A stretch of 64,000 nt of DNA, taken from NCBI GenBank assembly GCA_009760855.2, contig WPIO01000007.1:8695001-8759000 (forward strand), written 5' to 3'. Each line of letters starts with the position of its first letter. Position 1 is the stretch's first letter. The position numbers were made by a program, and so were the translations under genes. The stretch is from Cristatella mucedo (Eukaryota; Bryozoa; Phylactolaemata; Cristatellidae). Shown piece after piece: positions 42,898 through 51,738 of this stretch. Below the pieces are notes generated by a model that worked only from the letters and a program-made list of their open reading frames with translations, was not told the origin of the DNA and did not search any database.

Positions 42898-43858
42898 ATG
42901 TAAATATGTAAATACATTATATAAAACCTACACTTAGTAGTACAATTGATTACCTTAATTAAGCTCACTAACAATTTGTTAACCTACGTTTTGCTGCTGA
43001 TGGCCTACAAATGAGATTTTTTAAGTCCGAAACATTCTCAGTAGCTCCAATATTTCAAAGACCCATTGAGTAGACGTTCCTAAAGTTTGGCCAAGCACGT
43101 CTTTCCAAAAAATTGACAAAAAGACGACGAGGTGTTTCTCTGAAAGGTTTTTAGCTGCTCAAGTTTGCCACCGCTGTAGGTTACCTAATCAAGCAGAATG
43201 GTGTTAAGAAGGCATGTGTCTGAGTTGTCTCCAGAATAATTTACTTGCAACATCATAAATGCTGTAGTTTTTTTATACGTCACAAGCAGTTGCTCGAATA
43301 GTTATTAAACTTGATGATTTGATGTAGTAAACCGCTCCTGTACATTACTAATCTAACAAAATGTGATCATTCCTGCAGACGGTGCAATGCAGCGTCAATT
43401 TCTTATAGGTTGACAGCAGCCGTATTTCTTACGTTGATACACAATGGGAATGGCTTACGAAAAAGCCAAACTCTGAGAATGCAAATGGATGAACCCATCC
43501 GCCTTGAACGGTTGGCCTCCCATAAGTTGCGCTTGCGTATTACTCTGGAATGATCGGGAGCGTGTTTGGAACTTTTGACTTTGGCATGATCGAGCAAATC
43601 CATCAATACTCATTGATTTTTTATATCATATTTTAATAAAAACGAAAATAGCAATGCTTTATCCTTTAAGCATTATTTTCCTAGCACTGACAAGTTGCTT
43701 TACTAGTATAGCTGCGGACGAAAAGGACTGGGCACATGTAATTGCAGGTGTTCGTGAGGCGATATTATCCAGTCACCTTAAATAAATCAATCGAAGGAGT
43801 CTAAATGGCAACTAAAACGAGCTCCTTGAACTCGCGTTTGAATTTCCCGGAGAAATGC
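42898..43858. other. No gene recognised
   Basis: AT-rich, no repeat family identified. A minus frame at 43606-43403 has no motif. Confidence 0.4.
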
Positions 43859-43911
43859 TCCTGGCATGACTGCGATTTTACAATCGCAGTAAAATCGCAG
43901 TCATGCCAGGA
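43859..43911. repeat. Perfect 22-bp inverted repeat
   Basis: Arm 43859-43880 (TCCTGGCATGACTGCGATTT plus TA) is exactly complementary to arm 43890-43911 (TAAAATCGCAGTCATGCCAG plus GA), around the 9-nt loop CAATCGCAG. Beyond the arms the flanks CCCGGAGAAATGC and AATTCTCAGGG also pair imperfectly, extending the foldback to about 80 bp. The loop repeats part of the arm (ATCGCAG). Confidence 0.95.
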
Positions 43912-44324
43912 AATTCTCAGGGCACACGCAACGGGTGCAAGTCGTGGTGCGTAACGAGCATAGGTGTAGCTGACATCACGAAGCTGGGCAAACGAGTCTC
44001 CAGCGTTACCACCGACGAAAGATCCACGCTTCGCATAGTTTCTACTGCTGACGCGCCGAATTCATCAAATTCGTCAGAATTGGTGGTGGCTTCATGGTCG
44101 CAGCTATTCAGCCTTTCTTGCCGTATCGCCCGTGCTGCCATTATCAGTGCGTCATGAATTGTACGCTGTTTTTGGCTTCTGTAAGAGTTCTTTGCTATTG
44201 GATTCTGTCCAGAGACAGCTGTGTAGTGGCTCAGGCAGATAACAGCTAAATGTGTGGTTGGCTCGCCCCCATAGACCGTCTTTCGCAGCACGTTCGAATC
44301 GGAACCTCGCCAGCACCCCAGTGT
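43912..44324. other. Overlapping open frames, unrecognised
   Basis: An 84-codon plus frame (43903-44157) and a 136-codon minus frame (44327-43917) overlap here. The minus frame is the longest non-repeat frame in this part and is rich in Thr, Ser, Glu and Arg. It contains no motif I know, and its end runs through the hairpin. I assign no function. Confidence 0.3.
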
Positions 44325-44452
44325 CATCTCAACTAATCATTCGATCGCCCACTGACTATCAGATCGTGTTTTCTTTGCAGCAAATTTTAAGTGCCTATAA
44401 AAAGATTGAGTTCATCTGAGGACACTACTATGTAAAATGTATTATTATAATT
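44325..44452 (+). repeat. LINE-A 3' end
   Basis: CTCAACTAATCATTCGATCG, TTTGCAGCAAATTTTAAGTG, CCTATAAAAAGATTGAGTTC and ATCTGAGGACACTAC...ATTATTATA: last about 120 bp of a plus-strand copy. Confidence 0.8.
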
Positions 44453-44933
44453 ATCTCCTCTGCCTCTCCAGCCTATATGAACATAGTGTATGTCGTCGCT
44501 GCATCTTCACTCAGCGATGTCGCTGGGTCCTGTCAAGACTTGTGTCAAAAAGTAGTTGTCAATCTTAACCAGGGATGTTGATTCTCAGAGAATTTCAAAG
44601 AAAGCATTGGAGATGCATCAGAATTAGAAAAGTTACTACATGCATACAAAAATGAACACTCAGCATTGGCTTCATTTGGTGTACACACCAAGGTCGCAGT
44701 GACAGGCCGAGATATGAAGCGGTATATTAAACGCATCGTCTGCTCATTGTGGAGCTACATCGACTTAAATCTTCTTTTGGCCTCAACTCCGCAGTGCCTT
44801 TAATCAGGCTCACGTGCAAATTCTTGGCTATAATATCCTCCGGATGATCGATCTTTTTTGACATCAGATTCTGAAAGCGTATTTAGGAACGCTGCAGATC
44901 ATCCTCACCATTGCCAACTATTGATCACTGACA
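44453..44933. other. No gene recognised
   Basis: A short minus frame (44736-44545) has no motif. The stretch separates the LINE-A tail from LINE-B. Confidence 0.4.
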
Positions 44934-46470
44934 TTACCATGTATCAATGTAATGTATCTCCGTCAGTAACTCCACAAAGTCATAAAGACCATGTGGGTGT
45001 TGCGCCGGAGAGTTTTGTATAGCGCACTCACAGCCTAAGCCGCTTTCGGTACGCATTCGGTACCCAACAGACTTCGTCTCACGCAACAAAGAGAAAGTGG
45101 GAAGCATAGCAGAGTCAGGAGAGCAGTTGAGGTAGTGAGTAGCATGGAAGTAGCAGTTCAGGACCGCTGAAAAAGATGTGCCATAGTCGGCAGTTGGAGA
45201 GTAGATGTCGTTGCCTAAGAATTGTGGAAGCGAGTTCCACAGTCTAGGACCTGCAGAGCCAAAGCTTCTGTCACCAACTGTCTTTAAGCGGAGGAATGGG
45301 ACAGCTAATTTATTGTCCACACAGGACCTGAGGGCGCGAACAGGCTGAAACTGATGCAGCAGCTCAGCTAGGTATGAATGAGCCAAGCCGTGGCGGGCCT
45401 TGTGGGTCAGCGTAAGAACTTTGCTCTGTATCCTTTGCTCAACCGGCAACCATCTTAGCTCTTTCAGCAGAGGTGACACGTGCTCAAACCGCTGGGACTT
45501 GAAGACCAGCCTTGCAGCCATATTCATAGTCCGCTGTAGTGGCATAATAGCTTTCTTTGGCAGCCCAGCCAAAAGGGAATTACAATAATCAAGCCGAGAC
45601 AGAACTAAAGAGCTAGTTAAATTTTTTACAAGCCACTGTGGGAGACAGCTTCTAATCTTGGATAGGGATCGGATGTGATGGCTAGCTGTAGAGGCAGTCA
45701 TCTGAATGAAGCTTTTGAAATTGAGGCAGCTGTCGAACACGACACCTAGATTACGAGCACGTGGTGAAGGTCGCACAATAGCATCACCTATTAGAACAGC
45801 AAAGCCTTTTAATCCAGCCACACGCTTAGGGTGTCCTATGAGAAGCAGTTCGGTTTTATCGTCATTTAATTTCAGGAAGTTTTCCGACATCCAGGATCGA
45901 ATATCGGCAAGGCAAGCATTCAGTTTCTCAGTTGCTGCAGCAGATTCCGACGGTTTGAATGACAAATACAATTGAATATCGTCAGCATAGAAGTGATATC
46001 CTATTCCATGGGCCTTAATCACTTTTCCCAGAGGTTGTGTATAAATGGAGAACAGCAAGGGACCGAGTACAGACCCTTGAGGGACTCCACAGGTGACCAT
46101 TCTCATGTCTGAGACCTGACCCCACACGACACGGATTGAACACGATCAGACAAGTATGACTTAAACCACGCCAGTGCTTCGTCTGCCAGACCGATCGTTG
46201 TTCTCAATCGTTCAAGCAGAACTTCGTGATCAATGGTGTCGAAGGCAGCAGACAGATCTAGCAGAGCTAGGGCAGTGACATTCCCGTCGTCGTTGCCACG
46301 TAGAATGTCATTGTTAACACGGAGGAGAGCAGTTTCAGTAGAGTGCTGCCTCTTGAACCCTGATTGAAATGTTTCTGACATTCCATTATTTTCAGTATGT
46401 TCAACTAGCAGCTTAGCAACAATTTTTTCCAGAATCTTTGATAAGAAGCAAGAGCTCAATTTAAGCAGCC
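44934..46470 (-). mobile_element. LINE-B reverse transcriptase, best copy
   Basis: Two overlapping minus frames form one polymerase broken by a single frameshift. The upstream frame (46459-46103, 118 aa) has the fingers/palm part, QSGFKRQHSTETALLRVNND and motif A LLDLSAAFDTIDHEVLLERL. The downstream frame (46127-44934, 397 aa) has motif [21 protein letters not shown], catalytic motif [33 protein letters not shown] and the thumb ([47 protein letters not shown]). The break lies in a C4/G4 run (46120-46123). The last 90 codons leave the usual FKRxLKTHLF end and continue into a different terminus shared by other LINE-B copies. No endonuclease domain and no poly-(TTATT) tail are visible: 5'-truncated and inactive. 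Confidence 0.92.
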
Positions 46471-46534
46471 GATATTAAGCAAAGCTATCTTATTAATTTA
46501 AAAAAAATAATAGTATAATAAATATGTCCTCATT

Positions 46535-47240
46535 CTCAGGTCTTTCCCTGAACCTTTAAAAAGGCTGTTGTGTGGCCGATAATTAAGAAAGCAGTACTTT
46601 TCAAAGAAACATTAAGTCTAATTTTAGAGCTAAATACTACACAGATTCAGTGTTACTTCACAAGTATAACAACCTTTTCAGGAGTGCAGACTAAGATAAG
46701 TATTTTTGCTTGTTTTGCTTGATCGTTCGGCAGCGTTTGATACTATTGATCACCGAGTCCTTCTCGAGCGCCGCACATCTCACCAGGGCATCACTGGCAC
46801 CTTACTATGAACTGGCACTGCAAACTTTCTCAAATAAAATTATCATAAAACCAACTTTCTAGTTACGAACAAACCAAGTTGAATTCGGAAACAGGAAAGC
46901 TTAACGCTCATATTTCCTGTTGAATCTGCACGAAATCTAGGTGTCCTGTTCCAATGTGACCTTTCATTAAACGATCACATCAGCTCCACAGTCAAGTCTG
47001 CCTACTTTCAACTACACAACATTGCTAAAATTAGGGTCTGCTTAAACACGGGTACAACATCCAAGTTGGTCCGTGCATTTGTGACATGAAGTATCGACTT
47101 CTGTAATTCAGGGCTTGCAGGTCAACCGGCATGTGCAATAAGGCGCACGCTTACAGTTGCTACAAAACATTACAGCTACGATTATCTGTCGTGAGCGTCG
47201 AAGTTGCCATATCACACCACTTCTTGCCTAACTGCCATTG
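46535..47240 (+). mobile_element. LINE-A copy, 5' part
   Basis: PLKKAVVWPIIKKAV resembles the RT N-terminal block, then LDRSAAFDTIDHRVLLERR (motif A). The YADD region is deleted: sequence jumps to TFSNKIII-type codons and VESARNLGVLFQCDLSLNDH. It continues to the C-terminal region until SINE-2 interrupts it at 47240. It faces LINE-B (minus) across about 65 bp of AT-rich DNA. Confidence 0.75.
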
Positions 47241-47396
47241 GCCTTAGCCCAGGTGTAACATGCTTGCTCTTCCCGACCCAGGCCACGGGTTCGAGTCCTG
47301 CGGTGGGCGATCCTTTATTGCCTAGTGCAAGCGATAGTGAGAACCATTAAGGTTCTTTGGCCGCTATGTAAATGAGGTTGTTAAATCGGCTAAACT
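47241..47396 (+). repeat. SINE-2 inserted in LINE-A
   Basis: CCTTAGCCCAGGTGTAACAT, GACCCAGGCCACGGGTTCGA, GTCCTGCGGTGGGCGATCCT, TTATTGCCTAGTGCAAGCGA and GGTTGTTAAATCGGCTAA. B-box GGGTTCGAGTCC is intact. LINE-A resumes after it. Confidence 0.8.
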
Positions 47397-47875
47397 AATA
47401 TGTTATTTAATTTTTAATGGCTCTCAATCAAGTGTCTTTTTTCAACGGTCGGATTTTTAGGTTTCTTTATTTGCTGGATCTAGCCTACATATCAGAACTA
47501 CTCCCCAACCAGGCTAGGCATCGGACCACCCGCTCTTCTGACTCAAATTGATTAGCTACGCCTTGAACCAATCTCAAACGCTTTGGAGAGAGTGCCTTTA
47601 GTTTGCATCAGCCCAGAGCCTGAAACTCACTCCCGATTGACGTCACGACATCCCCTGACTTGATGACGTTTAAAAAGCAGTTACAGACGCACATGTTCTT
47701 CACAGTTTTTGCTGGGTGCTTACTATTCATCCTCGGCGTGCTTATGAATGCAGATATTGTGCATGTTAATACTATATTAATGGTCACGCTTCCGTTACAA
47801 TATATGTAAAATGCTTCGAGAAAGATTAAATTCACTAAGGGCTCGATATACGAATGCATTACTATTTGCATAAAC
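47397..47875 (+). mobile_element. LINE-A copy, 3' part
   Basis: Continues the copy interrupted at 47240: TTTTTAGGTTTCTTTATTTG, LLPNQARHRTTRSSDSN-like codons, ACTCCCGATTGACGTCACGA and the ORF end. The 3' UTR is shortened, followed by the tail ATGTAAAATGCTTCGAGAAA...GGGCTCGATATACGAATGCA. Confidence 0.75.
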
Positions 47876-47959
47876 ATTGTCGTACGGTTTATTCTGACAG
47901 ACAAAGTTAGCAAATTGGGGCTGTGCGTACAGCCTCTGGTCGTAAATAGACACAACTGA

Positions 47960-48270
47960 GAACTCACTGATAGGGAATGACTGTGGATGCAATACCGGTG
48001 CGTAAGAGCGCATCAACCGAGATTTGCAGCTCTACGATAGTGTCACGGCCAAGCAAATTTAAGTTCGGCACCTTTGTCACTGCAAATCGTAGTGACTGCT
48101 CGCGTGGGGCCGAGACGCCTGACGTTAAGATATCAGCCGTAGCGGCAGCATGAATTGCGCCTAGCACCGTCAGGGGGTGCTTGGTGGCGGATTGGTAGCG
48201 GCCGGGCGCTGGGCCAAGCGCAGGCTTTCTCAGCTGTTTCCAGGCGGCGCAGAAATGAAGCTTTCCGCCA
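47960..48270 (-). pseudogene. Ty3/gypsy protease fragment
   Basis: On minus, the Gag-Pol frame ending near 48230 contains the retropepsin active site as FEIDTGLAESFIS (D-T-G triad). A shifted frame (48167-47964, entered after a frameshift near 48215) gives the distal protease half with the conserved LNLLGRD block and LQISVDALLR. The enzyme would process the Gag-Pol polyprotein of a Ty3/gypsy retroelement. Here the frameshift and the end of homology at about 47960 mean no active product. No reverse transcriptase, RNase H or integrase follows downstream. Confidence 0.8.
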
Positions 48271-48988
48271 ATCCGGTGTCAATCTCGAAAGAGATTTTGT
48301 GGGCATTCAGTGGAATTGACTGCCTCAATTGCGGCACGTTTTCAACGTGTCTTACTGAGGTGCGCCGGCTCTTAGCGATAGTATTTCTAGCCCGCGAGCC
48401 GGCCATGCGCTTTAAAGCGCACTGCTTTAAATGGTCGGATGCCGCGCAGAAACTGCAAACAGGGTTTCGAAAACGGCAGTCCTGGCGGCTATGCGGCAAG
48501 GCTGCCGCCGAGGAAAGCACGAGCCTGCAGGAAGGCCCCTTTCCGCGCGTCGGTGGTGCGGCTATGACTCTGACTCGCCGGCGTAACCGGCCGAGATGAC
48601 CGCAGATCCGCTGTATGCAGCTCGCAGCCGCCGCCGAGCTCGAGTTCTGCGAGCGCATACCACGGGATGGTAGGTCGGCTTCACAGCGTGAGCAGGCTGT
48701 GGTTGCTGCTGACGCACGGTGTCTCGAACGAGCCTCGAAGATTCCTCCGCGTCGACCGAAATCTGCACGGAATGAGCGAAGGATAGTGCGTCAGCTTTAG
48801 TGGAAAACGGCACTTCGAGAACGGATTCAAAATGCCGCCGACGGACGGGCAGAGGAATTATGTGCGGAGTGCGGCAAGCAGCGGGTCCTTGATTGACGCG
48901 AAATCGTACGTCGCGAGCCTCTTGACGAGCCCGCGGGCTGCGAGCTCTTGAATAGACTCGCCCGCCTTGCACTGCACATCCGTTCGGC
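48270..48988 (-). pseudogene. Ty3/gypsy Gag, C-terminal part with zinc knuckle
   Basis: Nucleocapsid end of Gag. Moving 5' to 3' on minus: codons resembling the gypsy Gag helix block (GESIQELAARGLVKRLATYD, ASIKDPLLAALR), then DALSFAHSVQISVDAEESSR and QQQPQPAHAVKP. A CCHC-type knuckle follows (HSRQDCRFRNPVCSFC...DHLKQC). The knuckle reads C-x2-C-x4-H-x3-C, one residue short of the usual H-x4-C spacing. At least three reading-frame changes are needed. The DNA is notably CpG- and GC-rich compared with flanks. Confidence 0.8.
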
Positions 48989-49172
48989 ATTTAATAAAAA
49001 ATAATAATGCATTTGATGCAGCACCCTCAGAGAACTCATTCTCTTTTTAGGCACTTTACACTTGCCGCACAGGAAGCATGATCGAATGGTTAGTGGTATC
49101 GTGCTCGATAAACCACAAGAATATCATGGTTAGGGGTGACATGCACAGGGTCGGCGAGCAAGTTTGGTCAAT
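48989..49172 (-). repeat. LINE-A 3' end inserted in gypsy Gag
   Basis: AATAAAAAATAATAATGCAT, TTGATGCAGCACCCTCAGAG, ATTCTCTTTTTAGGCACTTT and the start of the UTR (GGTTAGGGGTGACATGCACA, GGGTCGGCGAGCAAGTTTGG). Gag coding sequence resumes on its right side, so this insertion post-dates the gypsy element. Confidence 0.85.
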
Positions 49173-49680
49173 GCCTTTTTGAATGAGAAAGCGTATTCGG
49201 TTAAGCTGCGCATTCATGAAGTCTGTTATCTGCTTAATATTAAATTTAAATCGAGCACGGGCGTCTGCTGCGAAGCGTAGCTCGACAGTAGTTTGAATAG
49301 TACCTGGGACTGGCTGCCAAAAAATGCTTTCGCAAGTTTTCCGTCGGGCGCGGAATGCCCTCCCACACGTGAGAACGAGTTGAACCTCGCGAAGTAGTCT
49401 GTCCACAGCTCGGCAGTTTAATAAAAAACTGCGAAAGTAGGGATTGTCGCGCGATAACCACTGGTCTGCTACTGGCTGCTCGTACGTTTTAACCAATTTA
49501 ACAGAATGCGGATCTGCTTCTCATGCTGATTGTTCGTATTCTGCCTCGTCTGCTCCTTCTGATGCTCCTGCTCTCATGGAGCCGTCGCTGAAGTAGGTCC
49601 ACCGTCTTCCTCTTGGCCATCTTAGTTGCAGCTAGATTCCGTGAGAACCGATACCATCTTCGTTGGATGACAGAAATATG
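49173..49680 (-). pseudogene. Ty3/gypsy Gag, N-terminal part
   Basis: Minus-strand frames (49496-49173, with an alternative register 49461-49246) show the early Gag region: WLSRDNPYFRSFLLNC, and, in the other register, LRKHFLAASPRYYSNY. These resemble Gag matrix/capsid blocks when frameshifts are allowed. A possible start region lies near 49622 (MAKRKTVD). Assignment rests on position between primer site and knuckle as much as on sequence. Confidence 0.55.
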
Positions 49681-49695
49681 TCGCGTTGGGCGCCA
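49681..49695 (-). other. Primer-binding site, tRNA-Lys type
   Basis: On minus, TGGCGCCCAACGCGA follows the presumed LTR end by a few bases. TGGCGCCCAACG is the complement of the 3' end of tRNA-Lys used as minus-strand primer by many gypsy elements and retroviruses. Confidence 0.65.
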
Positions 49696-49701
49696 GAAAT
49701 G

Positions 49702-49923
49702 TGTTATGTTCGTAGGTCGACATACCGCTAAGAAATGCACATTTAAAATAAATTAGTAGTTTTAATGAGGAACAGTTTGTCAAGCAGCAGCTCTGGATAG
49801 CGCGTCTGTGTGCCGTACCGGGAGGGGGGCTGCCTGATTTACGATATCTCAAGTACTGGGTGCACCGGAGTGGGCCCACTGCTGATTAAAAGCAGTGGCT
49901 GGCTAAACGGGCCTGAATAGACA
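49702..49923 (-). repeat. Candidate 5' LTR of gypsy element
   Basis: The plus strand starts TGTTATGTTCGTAGGTCGAC and ends GCCTGAATAGACA, so on minus it runs TGTCTATTC...CATAACA with TG...CA ends. It contains an AATAAA-like signal on the minus strand near its 3' side (TTTATTTTAAAT region). The outer limit is uncertain: related-looking GC-rich sequence with a TTGGCCC/TTTC/GGGCCAA hairpin (49934-49951) continues to about 49980. The partner LTR is not in the window. Confidence 0.45.
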
Positions 49924-49990
49924 GCGAACGAGGTTGGCCCTTTCGGGCCAAGCCCAAAGGCTCCGTCAGCCACCGCACGTTAAATAAATA

Positions 49991-50124
49991 AATCCTAGCA
50001 GATTAAACAGCTTCTTTTTTATAGCGACAGAAGAGCCTTCACGGCTATCATCACCGCTTACAGTGGCGATAAAGGATGGCCCACCGCCGGAATCGAACCC
50101 ACGACCTCGGGACCGAGGTCGTGC
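49991..50124 (-). repeat. SINE-2 copy with perfect stem
   Basis: CTAGCAGATTAAACAGCTTC, GCGACAGAAGAGCCTTCACG, GCTATCATCACCGCTTACAG, ATAAAGGATGGCCCACCGCC and GGAATCGAACCCACGACCTC. The segment 50100-50123 is CACGACCTCG-GGAC-CGAGGTCGTG, a perfect 10-bp stem between the anticodon-side and B-box-side sequence. The A-box side is truncated, running into LINE-B sequence. Confidence 0.85.
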
Positions 50125-50147
50125 TGTGTGGTAGCTGGCACGGCAGC

Positions 50148-50216
50148 AGTTTCTTATCGTACATAGGAATCGGACGTGATGGCTAGCTGTGGAAGCAGTC
50201 CTCTCAATGGTTTCAA
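50148..50216 (-). repeat. LINE-B scrap
   Basis: TTCTTATCGTACATAGGAAT and CGGACGTGATGGCTAGCTGT, then GGAAGCAGTC match the plus-strand sequence at about 45648-45705 of the long LINE-B copy. Confidence 0.65.
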
Positions 50217-50295
50217 AATCCCCACCTCTTCGGTCATTTCCCCAAGGCAGAATTTAAGAGGCTGTCCAGTAACTTCGCGACGCCGATTAAGTGGC

Positions 50296-50437
50296 TAGCA
50301 GAGGCAAGACGCTCGCTCTTCCGAATGGGTTCGTGGGTTCGATTTTTGCAGTTGAATGATCCTTTATTGCAAACTGCAAGCGGTGGTGATAGCCACCAAG
50401 GTTCGTCTGCCGCTATACAAATGAGGCTTTTTAATCA
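50296..50437 (+). repeat. SINE-2, left half of a composite
   Basis: GCTAGCAGAGGCAAGACGCT, GGGTTCGTGGGTTCGATTTT (B-box), GATCCTTTATTGCAAACTGC, AAGCGGTGGTGATAGCCACC and GCTATACAAATGAGGCTTTT, then TAATCAG. It passes directly into SINE-1 with no spacer. Confidence 0.75.
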
Positions 50438-50560
50438 GAGGTTAAGGTGCTCGACTCGATCGAGGTCTGGCCGAGATCGTGGGCTCGAGCCCCGTGGCAT
50501 ATGTGAAGCGCCTGAATAGAGTTGAAGTTCTCTTAGTGTGCTAAACAAATGAATTATAAA
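50438..50560 (+). repeat. SINE-1, right half of a composite
   Basis: GGTTAAGGTGCTCGACTCGA, TCGAGGTCTGGCCGAGATCG, TGGGCTCGAGCCCCGTGGCA, TATGTGAAGCGCCTGAATAG and a LINE-type tail ending ACAAATGAATTATA. The first 20 bp (GCCGAGCTGGTTTGGTCCAG) are missing exactly where SINE-2 ends. Confidence 0.8.
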
Positions 50561-51738
50561 AAGGTGAGATTTTTTTATAACATGCCAGGTGGCATGTAGC
50601 CGGCTCGTCAGACACCTCACGTGCGAATTTTGAGCCGACGAAGGCCCGCCAGTAGGTACTGAATAATGGCGACGTCGCACCTTATGCTAAGCAGGTCTTG
50701 TTTTGTGTAGCTAATCCGAGGACGCTCATGAACAGTCGCAGCGAAAGTACGAAAAGAATACCCGAAGGTATTATGAAGAAGTTAGGTAACTGTCCACACC
50801 GCGCTTGGAGTAGCCCTAGGCCGCTTTAACGCAGCATTCTATCGATTGAAGATTCTGAGCATTATACCCAGAACGGAATTTTTGCCGCAAGAACAAATAC
50901 AAGTCGCGTTGATTTTCAGAAATAGTGGATGTGCCTGTAAGAATTAATATAACGTATCACTAACCTTGTCAAGCACTGTTAAACTACCGCGGTTCATCTA
51001 ATGTTAGTAGCTTATCGTCGTCCAGTTTGGGTGTCGGTAAAGATTTTGAGTCAGGTTCTGAAATTTTGAAACTACAATGAATATGTAGTTAGGAATACAG
51101 TAGAGAGCTTTCTGTTTCTTTCGCGATCCGGGCAGAGGCATTTGCACTTCGAATTGTGTTACACACGCAAACGTCTTGCTCAGCGGAGTACAACTGAAGA
51201 GAGCAGCGGGAGATGAAAAAATCAATGAGCCATGTGGAAGAAAGCGCGAAACTACGTGCTAGGCTTGTGGCTGGACGAGTTCAGTGTTGCTGTGCAAGGT
51301 TAGCTGAAAGCCGGCCAGTTCTCCAAACAAAGGCTGCTGGGCTCGGGGATGGGGCAAATCCAGCTGGCTTAAATTTGCCCGCTTTAACTTGCTATATATT
51401 GCCTCTTTTTGATATTAATAATCGAACCTGTTGATCTGCTTGATGCCTGTCTTAATAACTAGTGACATCGGTTGTCGATCAAGGTCGTTCTTTAGAAGGT
51501 AGATCTGAATAACTCCATGCGAAACCGTTCAGCCAGGCTGACTGGAAATATATAGGCATCAAGCATGTCTCCCTCGTCAAAAAGCCCTTTCAAGAGTATG
51601 AATAAGCTAAACGAGCTAAAACAAATTTTTCATATAGGGATGTTGTGCTTACGAGCATTTTGGGCATGAAAAGCTCTTGTGTACCCTATGGCCTAACTGT
51701 AACCAAGCAACAGTCGATTCTAACCATTCACTTCCGGG
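50561..51738. other. No gene recognised
   Basis: Relatively unique sequence. Small frames (51004-51225 minus, 51213-51434 plus) show no motif. It may include the promoter region of the candidate exon at 51739. Confidence 0.35.
51730..51737 (+). promoter_or_regulatory. ETS-type ACTTCCGG motif
   Basis: ACTTCCGG, the core recognised by GABP/ETS factors and common in animal housekeeping promoters, ends one base before a candidate start codon at 51739. Confidence 0.3.

Noticed and set aside
43917-44327. 136-codon minus-strand frame as a real gene
   Set aside because: No recognised motif, overlaps an opposite frame, ends in a hairpin and begins beside a LINE tail. It is kept only as an unrecognised stretch.
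44934-46127. 397-residue open frame as a host gene
   Set aside because: It contains RT motif B, the YADD box and LINE thumb motifs, and other copies occur in the window. It is LINE-B.
48177-48599. 140-codon plus-strand frame in GC-rich DNA
   Set aside because: It is the antisense shadow of the gypsy Gag/protease region, which has recognisable motifs on minus.
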